Shown in pieces: positions 7,222 through 15,464 of a stretch of 17,131 nucleotides of DNA. The number at the start of each line of letters is the position of its first letter. Position 1 is the stretch's first letter. Below the pieces are notes generated by a model, which saw only the letters and a program-made list of their open reading frames with translations, was not told where the DNA came from and ran no database searches. The DNA comes from Acidimicrobiales bacterium (GTDB lineage Bacteria > Actinomycetota > Acidimicrobiia > Acidimicrobiales > SHLQ01), in contig JABDJW010000236.1 of assembly GCA_013002375.1 (NCBI GenBank), positions 1 to 17,131 of the forward strand. The letters are read 5' to 3'. A program made the translations under genes and the position numbers.

Positions 7222-8699
7222 GCACCGCCCTTCCCACCGCCGATCTGCAGTTCGTGGCCAAGGTGAGCCACGAGCTACGCGGTCCCCTGCACGCCATATT
7301 GGGCCTCTCCGAGCTGCTGCTCGCCACCGATCTCACGGCTGAGCAGCGGCGCTACGCGCGGAGCAGTCTGCGCGAGGCCCGGGCCATGGGTGTCATGATC
7401 GATGACATCCTCGATCTCGCCCGCCTCACCACGGGCCACCTCGACGTGCGACACGACGCCTTCTCGCCGGCTCGGCTCGTGGCCGAGATCGTCGAAACGC
7501 TGCGCCCGAGCGCGTCGGCCAAGAGCCTGAGCCTGCTCGTGATGGTTGAACCGAACGTGCCGCAGCGAATCCTCGGCGACGAACATCGCGTCGGCCAGAT
7601 CGTCCGCAACCTCGTGAGCAACGCTGTTCGCTACACCGACCGAGGTTCGATCGATGTCGAAGTCTCGGCCCGCGAAGGGTGGCTCCACTGCGCGGTGCGA
7701 GACACCGGGATCGGCATCGATGAAGACGGGCTGCTCCGGCTGTTTTCACCGTTCGCCCAGGTCCACGACGGTCGCAGCGGCGGCACCGGTTTGGGTCTGG
7801 CGGTCAGCAGAGCGCTGGCTGAAGCCATGGGGGGCCGGGTCGATGTCGAGAGCACGATCGACGAGGGTTCGGTGTTCGCGTTGACCATTCCCGGCACCGC
7901 CACCGACGTGTCCGAACCGGCAGTCCGCCCGTTGGTTCGAACCGGGCTCCGCACTGGCCTGATTCTGGTCGTCGAGGACAGCGAAGTGAATCAACTTCTG
8001 GCTGAACGCCAGCTCGCCAGCCTCGGCTTCGAATCGGTTGTCGTCGACAGCGGCGAGGCCGCCCTCGAGTGGTTGTCCACGCACACCCCAGCGGCTGTTC
8101 TGATGGATTGGAACCTGCCGGGAATCGACGGTCTCGAAACGACCGCACGCATCCGGACCGCGATGCCTCACCTCGCCGATCTGCCGATCATCGGGGTCAC
8201 TGCCAATGCGCTCACCGGCGATCGGGAGCGGTGCCTGTCGGTCGGAATGACTGACTTCGTCGCCAAGCCGGTTGGCCTCGAAACCCTCCGCGCGGCCCTC
8301 GAGCGGAGCCTGCAAGCCCCGGAATCGAAGTCCGAGCCGGCCATGCCCCGCCACAACCGGGCGGTCGACCCGATCGTCCTCGATCAGCTCGAGGCCGAAC
8401 TGGGTGGGGTCGACACGGTGGCCAAGATCTTGGTCGCCTTCCTCGATGAACTCCCGCAGCGGAAGCAGACGATCTCTACGGCGGTCGGCAATGATCCGAC
8501 AACCGCGCAGCGAGCGGCCCACACTCTGCGCTCGACCGCGGCGTTACTCGGCGCAACCGACTTGGCCGCGCTCTGTCGACGCTTTCAGGACGAAGAAGAA
8601 CCCGGCGCCCTGGCGCTGCTGGCCGAGCAGATTGTCGCCGAAGCCGACGACGTCGAACAGGCGATCGCACTCCGACTCCACCAGGAGGGAACCTCATGA
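7218..8699 (+). CDS. Soluble hybrid histidine kinase: HisKA-HATPase-REC-HPt
   Basis: A 493-residue kinase with no sensor or membrane domain; the phospho-accepting His is already at residue 18 (SHELRGPL). The HATPase is intact: N-box N131-x3-N135, G1 DTGIG at 162-166, F-box around 175-179 and G2 GTGLGL at 189-194. A receiver domain follows (about 247-365) with E253/D254, phospho-acceptor D297 in MDWNLPGIDG, T328 and K350. The C-terminus (about 383-490) is an HPt domain with H435 in AHTLRSTAALLG. Phosphate should flow H18 to D297 to H435 and on to an external receiver, most likely the OmpR regulator at 10129-10872. Input must come from another protein; the H-NOX encoded directly downstream, overlapping by 4 bases, is the obvious candidate. 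GTG start supported by GGGAG at 7206-7210. Confidence 0.93.
   Translation: MSTALPTADLQFVAKVSHELRGPLHAILGLSELLLATDLTAEQRRYARSSLREARAMGVMIDDILDLARLTTGHLDVRHDAFSPARLVAEIVETLRPSASAKSLSLLVMVEPNVPQRILGDEHRVGQIVRNLVSNAVRYTDRGSIDVEVSAREGWLHCAVRDTGIGIDEDGLLRLFSPFAQVHDGRSGGTGLGLAVSRALAEAMGGRVDVESTIDEGSVFALTIPGTATDVSEPAVRPLVRTGLRTGLILVVEDSEVNQLLAERQLASLGFESVVVDSGEAALEWLSTHTPAAVLMDWNLPGIDGLETTARIRTAMPHLADLPIIGVTANALTGDRERCLSVGMTDFVAKPVGLETLRAALERSLQAPESKSEPAMPRHNRAVDPIVLDQLEAELGGVDTVAKILVAFLDELPQRKQTISTAVGNDPTTAQRAAHTLRSTAALLGATDLAALCRRFQDEEEPGALALLAEQIVAEADDVEQAIALRLHQEGTS
8683..8688 (+). promoter_or_regulatory. Consensus Shine-Dalgarno (AGGAGG) for the H-NOX gene
   Basis: AGGAGG lies 7 bases before the H-NOX ATG at 8696 and inside the last codons of the kinase. 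It is the strongest ribosome binding site within the operon, so the sensor may be made in excess of the kinase. Confidence 0.8.
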
Positions 8700-9235
8700 A
8701 GGGCATCATTTTCAATGCGGTAGAGGAAGCCGTCGTCGATCTGCACGGACCCGATGTGTGGGACGAGCTGCTCGATCGGGCCGGAGTCGACGGCGCCTAT
8801 ACGGCACTCGGCACCTACCCCGACGAGGACCTGTTCGGCCTCGTCGGCGCGGCCAGCGCACTGACCGGTGACACGGCGGCCAACGTCCAACGGGTGCTGG
8901 GCCGGCATTGTCTGCCGGTGATGGTTCGCCAGGTTGAGGAGCTCGTGCAGCCCGACATGGACGTTTTCGATTTCCTGGCTTCGGTGCACGACATCATTCA
9001 CGTCGAGGTGCGCAAGCTCTCCCCCGATGCCAACCCGCCGAGCATCGCTTCCGAGCGGATCGATGAGGAAACGCTGCAGCTGCGGTATCGGTCCGACCGC
9101 GGTCTGCCCGCGCTGGCCGAGGGTCTGATCCTCGGGAGCGGCGATCACTTCGGGCAACCGGTCGAGATCGAGATCCGCAACGACCTGGCCGACGATGGCG
9201 AGACGGTCTTCCGCGTCCGGAAAGTGACGGGATGA
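8696..9235 (+). CDS. H-NOX (HNOB) haem nitric-oxide sensor protein
   Basis: A 179-residue stand-alone H-NOX protein. It opens with MKGIIFNAVEE and has the family hallmarks at the positions known from the Thermoanaerobacter protein: the proximal haem ligand H102 (HDIIHVEV), P115 (DANPP), which distorts the haem, and the propionate-binding Y131-x-S133-x-R135 motif (YRSDR). The GLILGSGDHFG segment at 143-153 is also typical. Residue 140, a Tyr in oxygen-binding H-NOX proteins, is Leu here, and residues 9 and 74 are Val and Pro, so the distal pocket is non-polar. This predicts NO binding and exclusion of O2. Bacterial H-NOX proteins normally control a partner kinase or cyclase encoded beside them; here two kinase-type genes flank it with 4-base overlaps. 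Family call is sure; NO specificity is inferred. Confidence 0.95.
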   Translation: MKGIIFNAVEEAVVDLHGPDVWDELLDRAGVDGAYTALGTYPDEDLFGLVGAASALTGDTAANVQRVLGRHCLPVMVRQVEELVQPDMDVFDFLASVHDIIHVEVRKLSPDANPPSIASERIDEETLQLRYRSDRGLPALAEGLILGSGDHFGQPVEIEIRNDLADDGETVFRVRKVTG

Positions 9236-10107
9236 AGGACGACAACGAGCGCCTCCGCCGCAGATATGAGCGGGAGCGCACCGCTCGACTCGAGGCCGAG
9301 CGTATCGCCGAACGCGGCATGCGGGATCTCTACGTCGCCAACCAGGAGCTCGATCGCCTGGTCGCCACCCGTACGTCCGAATTGGATCACGCCCGCCGGG
9401 AGGCGGTGCGGATGGGCGAGTCGCAGGCGTTCTTTCTGCGCAGCCTGTCGCGACAGGTGCGGGCCCCGCTCAATGGTGTGCTCGGCATGCTCGAGCTTCT
9501 CGAGGCCGAGCTCGACGATCCCCAGCATGGCCTCTGGGTTCGGTCGGCATCGGCGTCGGCTCGCGACCTCCTGCAGCTGGTCACCCGATTGGTGCTGTTC
9601 GTCGAGCTCGAAGAGGACCCACCGGCGGCGGCCGAGGTGGAGGTTGGCCCCATCGTCAATCGACTCCGAGCCGACTGGACCCGTGTGGCCATGGCTGAGG
9701 GTACGTTGCTCCTCGTCGACGATCACACCCCGCCCCTCACGATGGTGGAAGCGCCCACCGGCCGGCTGGAACAGTTCATCGCCCTGGCGGTCGACAACGC
9801 CGTGCTGCTCACCGGCGCGAGTTTCGTTCGCGTCGACGTGCACTTCGACGCGCTCGAGCCTTCGGAGAACGCTGCATCGTCTGCTACCGGTCGGCGAGGC
9901 GACCTCCGGATTCGGGTTGCCGGCGACGGTGGAGTGGACGACGCACAGTCGGATGGATTCGATCTCGTGCAGACGATCGCAATGGTCTTGGTCGATCAGC
10001 TCGGTGGCCATCTCAACCACCGCAGTGAAGCTGACGACTGGTTCTTCGAGTTGGTGCTCGAGGCGAAGGCTCGGGTCGCCGATCCGGCGACTTCGGCTGC
10101 CGAGTAG
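9232..10107 (+). CDS. Degenerate histidine-kinase-like protein with coiled coil (pseudokinase)
   Basis: A 291-residue protein. Residues 1-62 are a charged coiled coil (RLRRRYERERTARLEAERIAERG), then a HisKA-like helix in which the usual SHE-x-R-x-PLNG reads SRQVRAPLNG. The phospho-accepting His is thus replaced by R74 and the following Glu by Gln. The ATPase-like region is also eroded: of the two N-box asparagines only N189 remains, the G1 box is reduced to GDGGVDD (231-237), and no GxGLGL lid motif is found near DGFDLVQTIAMVLVDQLGGHL. It should neither bind ATP well nor phosphorylate itself, so it is probably a scaffold, a co-sensor or a regulator that pairs with the active kinase or the H-NOX. 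It overlaps the H-NOX stop as ATGA and ends the operon, 21 bases from the convergent regulator gene. Confidence 0.85.
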   Translation: MKDDNERLRRRYERERTARLEAERIAERGMRDLYVANQELDRLVATRTSELDHARREAVRMGESQAFFLRSLSRQVRAPLNGVLGMLELLEAELDDPQHGLWVRSASASARDLLQLVTRLVLFVELEEDPPAAAEVEVGPIVNRLRADWTRVAMAEGTLLLVDDHTPPLTMVEAPTGRLEQFIALAVDNAVLLTGASFVRVDVHFDALEPSENAASSATGRRGDLRIRVAGDGGVDDAQSDGFDLVQTIAMVLVDQLGGHLNHRSEADDWFFELVLEAKARVADPATSAAE

Positions 10108-10128
10108 GCCGCCGGCGCGGACTCGAAC

Positions 10129-10872
<744 letters not shown>

Positions 10873-10949
10873 GTCCGAAGAATCGGCGCGTTCGGCGGCC
10901 GGCTTGAACGAACCGCCTGATTGCGCTGGCTCGATGCAGCAGCTCGAGC

Positions 10950-11741
10950 TCAGCGGCCCTTCCATTCGGGTGCTCGCTTCTCGATGAAGGCCCGCGGGCC
11001 CTCGGCAAAGTCTTCGGTTTGGGCCATGGCCGCCATGGCCTGACCGCTCTCGCGGAAGAGCTCTTGTTCGGTCTTTTCGAACGCGCCCCGCACGATGGCC
11101 TTCGAGGCCTTCACCGCGAGCGGCGCGTTGACGGCCACCCGTTCGGCCAGCGCCCGGGCCTCGGTCATGACCTGGTCGGCGGCAACGACGCGGTTGATCA
11201 GCCCGAGATCGAGCGCTTGTTGGGCGGGGATGGGATCGCCGGTGAGGGCGAGCTCCATGGCCAGGGCCGGCCCGATGGCGCGGGGGAGGCGGAAGAGGCC
11301 GCCGGCCGCCGCGACCAGCGCCCGCTTCACCTCGGGGATGCCGATCACGACGTGGTCGGCCACCACCGCCATGTCGCACGACAGCAGAATCTCGCAGCCG
11401 CCGGCCACGGCGGGGCCGTTCACGGCCGCGATCAGCGGCGTCTCACGGGGGTGGGCCACGATGCCGCCGAAGCCGCCGCGTTTGGTGGCCAAGCCCCCGG
11501 CGTTGCCGGCCGCGATCTCCTTGAGGTCGGCGCCGGCACAGAACGCGGTGCCTTCGCCGGTGATGATGCCGACCCACAGGTCGTCGTCGCCGTCGAGGTG
11601 GTCGAGCGCGACTTCCATCGCAGATGCGACGTTGCCGTTGACCGCGTTGCGGGCCTCGGGCCGGTTGATGGTGATGATCGCGATGTGACCGTCGACCGTC
11701 ATCGTGACGGCGTCGTTGGGCAGGTCGATGCCCGCGCTCAC
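10950..11741 (-). CDS. Enoyl-CoA hydratase (crotonase family)
   Basis: A 263-residue crotonase of normal length. The oxyanion-hole segments are present: AFCAGADLKE (66-75) and NGPAVAGGCEILLSCD (108-123). Both glutamates used for water addition in classical hydratases are in place: E137 in GIPEVKRAL and E163 in AMELALTG. It should hydrate 2-enoyl-CoA esters in fatty-acid or related CoA-ester breakdown, in the cytoplasm. The C-terminus EKRAPEWKGR is typical of the actinobacterial members. GTG start at 11741 overlaps the CoxL-like stop (GTGA) and has a perfect AGGAGG 7 bases ahead, so it is coupled to that gene. The substrate cannot be told from sequence. Confidence 0.92.
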   Translation of the reverse strand: MSAGIDLPNDAVTMTVDGHIAIITINRPEARNAVNGNVASAMEVALDHLDGDDDLWVGIITGEGTAFCAGADLKEIAAGNAGGLATKRGGFGGIVAHPRETPLIAAVNGPAVAGGCEILLSCDMAVVADHVVIGIPEVKRALVAAAGGLFRLPRAIGPALAMELALTGDPIPAQQALDLGLINRVVAADQVMTEARALAERVAVNAPLAVKASKAIVRGAFEKTEQELFRESGQAMAAMAQTEDFAEGPRAFIEKRAPEWKGR

Positions 11742-14056
11742 GAGGAGGCCTCCTGGATGGCGTTCCAGATCTTCATGGGTGTCATCGGCATCTCGATGTG
11801 GCGCACGCCGAGGTGCGACACCGCATCGATGACCGCGTTGTGCAGCGCCGGCGTCGAGCCGATGGTGCCGGATTCACCGATGCCCTTGGCGCCCAGCGGG
11901 TTGCGGGGGCTGGGGGTTTCGGTGTTGATGGTCTCCCAGCTGATGAGCTCGGCCGCCGACGGGATGGCGTAGTCCATCAGGTTGCCGGCGGTGGGGTTGC
12001 CGTCCTCGTCGTAGGTGACATGCTCGAAGAGCGCCTGGGCCACCCCCTGGGCGATGCCTCCGTGCTGCTGGCCGGTGACGATCATCGGGTTGAGAATCCG
12101 GCCGCAGTCATCGACGGCCACATGGCGCAGCAGGCTGACCTGCCCGGTCTCGGTGTCGACCTCGACGTAGGACACGTGGGCTCCGAACGGGAAGGTGGCG
12201 TCGGAGCCGTCGAAGTCGAGCTCGTGGGCCAGGCCGGGATCCATGCCGTCGGGCCGCTTCGCGTCGTCGCTGGCCGCGGTGGCCAGCTCGGCCCAGCTGA
12301 GTGCGTTGGCCGGGACGCCGGCGACCTGTAGGCCACCGCCGTCCGCTTTGACGATGTCGGCGACCGATGCTTCGAGCAGGTGGGCGGCGAGCTGCTTGGC
12401 CTTGTCGAGCACGGTTTCGGAGGCGACGTGCACCGCGGAGCCGGCCGTCTGCAGCGAGCGGGAACCCATTGTGCCCGACCCCCGCGGGATGACGTCGGTA
12501 TCGGATTGCACGATGGTGACGTCTTCCATCGGCACGCCCAGCATGTCGGCGACGATCATCGAGAACGACGTGACGTGGCCTTGGCCGTGGGCGCTGGTGC
12601 CGACCCGAGCCGTGACCTTGCCGTCGGTGTCGACCTCGACTGCGCCGAACTCGACGTGGAGACCGGCGGGCGCGGTGACTTCGACATAGGTGCTCACGCC
12701 GATGCCGATTTGTTTGGGGTCGGCCGAGTCGCGTCGGGCCTTCTGCTCGGCCAGCATGGCCGGGTAGTCGGCGGCCTCGAGGGCCTTGTCGAGCGCGGCG
12801 ACGTACTCGCCGCTGTCGTAGTTGGCACCGCCGTGGGTCGTGATCGGGAACGCGTCGGCCGGGATGAGGTTCTTGCGGCGGAGGTCGGCCGGGTCGACGT
12901 TCATCTCGTCGGCCGCGAGATCGAGCAAACGCTCGAGGAGCTGGGTTGCCTCGGGTCGGCCCGCGCCACGGTAGGCGCCGGTCGGTGTCGTGTTGGTGAC
13001 GACCGCCTTGGCGTCGTAGCGGAGCTTGGGAATGGTGTAGACGCCTTGGATCATGGTCTGGGTGAACATGATCAAGATGGCGCCGATGGCGGGGTAGGCG
13101 CCGGCTTCGGCGATGACCTCGGCATCGAAGCCGACGATGGTGCCGTCGGCGTCGAAGCCCATGCGGCCTTTGAGCACCATGCCCCGGCCGTGCTGGAGCG
13201 ACACCATGTTCTCGCTGCGGACCTCGGTCCACTTCACCGGTCGGCCCAGGGTCTGCGCCGCCTTGCCGGCCAGCAGCATCTCGGCGTAGGCGCCGCTCTT
13301 GGGGCCGAAGCCGCCGCCGACTCCGGTGGGCGCGGCGACCCGCACGTTGGCGGGATCGAGGCCCAAGCCACCGGCCAGGGCGTCGCGGGTGCTGATCGGG
13401 CTCTGGCTGGGGAGCCAGTACATCAGGTCCGCGCCTTCCGGGATGGCGATGGCGCCGTTGGGCTCGATCGGTACCGCGGCCAGTCGCTGGCTGGTCATGG
13501 TGAGTTCGGTGATGTGGGCGGCGCCCTCGCACGGGTCGCCGTCTTCCTGGGCGATGCCCACCGCGAAGCAGATGTTGGAGCCGTTCTCCTCGAACAGCAC
13601 CGGCGCGTCGGGGGCGATCGCAGCGACCGGGTCGACCACCACCGGCAACGGTTCGTAGTCGAACCAGATCGATTCGCCGGCGTCGATCGCTTGGGCCTGG
13701 GTTTCGGCGACCACCACCGCGACGATGTCGCCGACGAAGCGCACCCGGTCCTTGGCGGGGATGGGCATGGCGAGGTGGGGTGGCAGCAACGGCATGGGCA
13801 GGTGGGGCGCGAGGTCGAGATCGGCGCCGGGGTAGCCCTCGGCCGTGTAGATGGCCAGGACGCCGGGCATGCCTTCGGCCTCGGAGATGTCGACCGATTC
13901 GATCGTGGCGTGGGCGATGGTGCTGCGCACGAAGTGCACGTGAGCCAGGCCGGGAATCTTGAGATCGTCGTAGTACTCGTCGGCACCGGTGAGGAGCGTG
14001 GGATCTTCGCGCCGAAGCACTGCGTTTCCGAGAATCGAACCTTCAACTGCTGTCAT
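11738..14056 (-). CDS. Form II CoxL-like molybdopterin-binding hydroxylase subunit (xanthine dehydrogenase family)
   Basis: A 772-residue large subunit of a molybdenum hydroxylase. The N-terminal a/b-hammerhead domain (about 17-140) begins LRREDPTLLTGADEYYDD. The molybdopterin-binding part has PTGVGGGFGPKSG (243-255), AYRGAGR (361-367), GTSAHGQGHVTSFS (486-499) and the GAKGIGESG loop with the catalytic Glu E728. AYRGAGR is the known signature of form II CoxL-like enzymes; form I CO dehydrogenases have AYRCSFR instead. It therefore probably hydroxylates an unknown organic substrate rather than CO. The usual FeS (CoxS) and FAD (CoxM) subunits are not encoded in this window, which is odd because they normally flank it. 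It shares an operon with the enoyl-CoA hydratase, suggesting action on a CoA-linked or derived acid. ATG 14056; only 30 bases separate it from the divergent crotonase. Confidence 0.92.
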   Translation of the reverse strand: MTAVEGSILGNAVLRREDPTLLTGADEYYDDLKIPGLAHVHFVRSTIAHATIESVDISEAEGMPGVLAIYTAEGYPGADLDLAPHLPMPLLPPHLAMPIPAKDRVRFVGDIVAVVVAETQAQAIDAGESIWFDYEPLPVVVDPVAAIAPDAPVLFEENGSNICFAVGIAQEDGDPCEGAAHITELTMTSQRLAAVPIEPNGAIAIPEGADLMYWLPSQSPISTRDALAGGLGLDPANVRVAAPTGVGGGFGPKSGAYAEMLLAGKAAQTLGRPVKWTEVRSENMVSLQHGRGMVLKGRMGFDADGTIVGFDAEVIAEAGAYPAIGAILIMFTQTMIQGVYTIPKLRYDAKAVVTNTTPTGAYRGAGRPEATQLLERLLDLAADEMNVDPADLRRKNLIPADAFPITTHGGANYDSGEYVAALDKALEAADYPAMLAEQKARRDSADPKQIGIGVSTYVEVTAPAGLHVEFGAVEVDTDGKVTARVGTSAHGQGHVTSFSMIVADMLGVPMEDVTIVQSDTDVIPRGSGTMGSRSLQTAGSAVHVASETVLDKAKQLAAHLLEASVADIVKADGGGLQVAGVPANALSWAELATAASDDAKRPDGMDPGLAHELDFDGSDATFPFGAHVSYVEVDTETGQVSLLRHVAVDDCGRILNPMIVTGQQHGGIAQGVAQALFEHVTYDEDGNPTAGNLMDYAIPSAAELISWETINTETPSPRNPLGAKGIGESGTIGSTPALHNAVIDAVSHLGVRHIEMPMTPMKIWNAIQEASS
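11743..11754 (-). promoter_or_regulatory. Shine-Dalgarno embedded in a perfect palindrome
   Basis: AGGAGGCCTCCT is a perfect 12-base palindrome. On the minus strand its first half (11754 to 11749) is the consensus Shine-Dalgarno for the enoyl-CoA hydratase start at 11741, 7 bases away. The second half is an anti-Shine-Dalgarno. Without a loop it cannot fold neatly on itself, but it could pair between molecules or partly mask the site; ribosomes finishing the upstream gene would open it. Confidence 0.5.
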
Positions 14057-14074
14057 AGCTCACTTGTCTACACC

Positions 14075-14086
14075 TAGGCTGCCGCG
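14075..14086 (+). promoter_or_regulatory. Probable leaderless promoter of the second crotonase (-10 TAGGCT)
   Basis: TAGGCT at 14075-14080 fits TAnnnT and is followed by 6 bases and the ATG at 14087, with no ribosome binding site. This is the layout of leaderless actinobacterial genes. The whole divergent gap is 30 bases, so promoters for both directions must overlap each other and the start of the CoxL-like gene. Confidence 0.45.
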
Positions 14087-14866
14087 ATGCCCAACAACGC
14101 TGAGTCCGAGAGTGAACTGGTCCTGCTCGACCTGGTCGACGGTGTCGCCACCGTGACGCTGAACGATCCCGACCGGCGCAACGTGTTCACGATGGAGATG
14201 AGCGCGCAGGTCGAATCGTTCCTCGACGATCTCGAAGCCAACCCCGAGGCTCGGGCGATCGTGTTCACCGGCGCCGGGAAGGGCTTTTCGTCGGGTGGGC
14301 ATCTCGACGAGTTGGTGGCCAACAACGATCATGATGGTTTGCGCCGGATCTATGCCGGCTTCTTGCGGGTGGCGCATTCGCCGTTGCCGACGATCGCGGC
14401 GGTGAACGGTGCTGCGGTCGGCGCGGGCATGAATTTCGCGTTGGCCTGCGATGTGATCGTGGCCGGTGAGTCGGCCAAGTTCGATTCGCGTTTCTTGCAG
14501 ATCGGTATCGGCCCGGGCGGCGGTCATACGTGGCGGTTGCGCAACATCACCGATTTGCAGACGGCGAAAGCGATGGTGTTGTTCGGTGAGGTGCTGCGCG
14601 GCCCCCGGGCCGCCGAGGTCGGTTTGGCGTGGAAGTGCGTGCCCGACGAGGAGCTGCTGGCTTCGGCGCAGGCCATGGCTGCAGTCGCCGCCGCGGCACC
14701 CCGTGAGCTGGTGGTGCGCACCAAGCAGACCCTGATCGGCACACAGCTGGTCGACACGTCGGAGGCGTCGGTCGATCACGAGATCGACACCCAGGTGTGG
14801 TCGATGCAGCAGCCGGCCTTCATCGAGATGGTCGAGGGACTGAAGAAGCGCATGAAGAAGGGGTAG
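14087..14866 (+). CDS. Crotonase-family protein lacking both hydratase glutamates
   Basis: A 259-residue crotonase fold protein. The oxyanion-hole segments are clear: GKGFSSGGHLDEL (64-76) and NGAAVGAGMNFALACD (107-122). However, the segment that carries the first catalytic Glu in hydratases reads FDSRFLQIGIGPGGG, with F136 in its place, and the second Glu position, in AKAMVLFGE, is A162. The Asp found in some isomerases (GLxPD) is Gly here. It may therefore be an isomerase or ligase-like member that uses another residue, or may bind CoA esters without hydration. ATG 14087 follows a leaderless -10. It is divergent from the CoxL-like/hydratase pair, so the three genes probably serve one catabolic route. 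A small membrane-protein gene begins 3 bases after its stop. Confidence 0.9.
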   Translation: MPNNAESESELVLLDLVDGVATVTLNDPDRRNVFTMEMSAQVESFLDDLEANPEARAIVFTGAGKGFSSGGHLDELVANNDHDGLRRIYAGFLRVAHSPLPTIAAVNGAAVGAGMNFALACDVIVAGESAKFDSRFLQIGIGPGGGHTWRLRNITDLQTAKAMVLFGEVLRGPRAAEVGLAWKCVPDEELLASAQAMAAVAAAAPRELVVRTKQTLIGTQLVDTSEASVDHEIDTQVWSMQQPAFIEMVEGLKKRMKKG

Positions 14867-14869
14867 GCC

Positions 14870-15316
14870 GTGCGGTTCCTCCTGGGCCGGCAAACGTGGT
14901 GGTTTGTAGGCATGTGGTTGAGCATGCTCGGCTTTTTCATGTTGTTCCCGATCTTCGGTTCGGTCGGTTGGCGCTGGTTCCTGTGGCCATTCGTGGGGCT
15001 CCTTGGACCCTGTGCCCTCATTACAGCCGGATCTGGCATTGTCGTTCTCCACGCAGACGGCTCTGTGAGCATGCCGTGGTTGTTGTTTCGTCGGCGAGCG
15101 AGAGCTGGTTCGACGTTCTCTGGCGGCCGCGAACGGGTGCCGATCGGCGTGCGCTACTACCCGATCTGCGTCGACGAGCGTGGTCGGCGCACCAAGCTCA
15201 ACGGCTTCTTCTGCGCCGACGAGCGCGATTCGCAGTCCCTGCAAAGAAGACTCCAGCGCCACGTTGATGGCCGAGCGACGCCGTCCGAACGCGTCGTCGT
15301 CTGGCCGGAGGTCTGA
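14870..15316 (+). CDS. Small membrane protein with two N-terminal helices, function unknown
   Basis: A 148-residue protein with two hydrophobic, Trp-rich segments (about residues 10-32 and 35-56) joined by a short GSVGWRW turn. A basic, soluble C-terminal part follows (RRRARAGSTFSGGRERVPIGVRYYPICVDERGRRTKLNGFF). By the positive-inside rule both ends are probably cytoplasmic. GTG 14870 comes 3 bases after the crotonase stop and has AAGGGG at 14858-14863; ATG at 14912 would remove the first helix. I do not recognise a family. Its position makes it co-transcribed with the crotonase, but no functional link is evident. Confidence 0.7.
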   Translation: MRFLLGRQTWWFVGMWLSMLGFFMLFPIFGSVGWRWFLWPFVGLLGPCALITAGSGIVVLHADGSVSMPWLLFRRRARAGSTFSGGRERVPIGVRYYPICVDERGRRTKLNGFFCADERDSQSLQRRLQRHVDGRATPSERVVVWPEV

Positions 15317-15318
15317 TC

Positions 15319-15464
15319 TGCCCGCCCTTATGCCACAGCCCGACGCCGCCGCCGTTCAGCATCGGCGGGCAGCAGTCGCCGGACACCCATGGTTCCACGT
15401 AGTTGCAACAGCGAACCCTCGTGCTTGCGCCGACGAGTAGCGAAGTGCCCGCCCTTGTGCCGCA
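15319..15464. repeat. Pair of imperfect 19-base direct repeats in the convergent gap
   Basis: TGCCCGCCCTTATGCCACA at 15319-15337 recurs as TGCCCGCCCTTGTGCCGCA at 15446-15464, differing at two positions, both transitions. The copies bracket 108 bases between the two convergent genes. No mobile-element gene or terminal inverted repeat accompanies them, so they may be regulatory, or a remnant of an old duplication or insertion. Confidence 0.5.

Noticed and set aside
12380..14077. Long plus-strand frame opposite the CoxL-like gene, and a 474-residue minus-strand frame inside it
   Set aside because: Gly/Val/His-rich and Arg-rich shadow translations of a gene with clear family motifs throughout.
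15349..15368. Terminator hairpin CCGCCG-N8-CGGCGG between the convergent genes
   Set aside because: The stem is only six pairs and no T-run follows on either strand; in such GC-rich DNA this is expected by chance.
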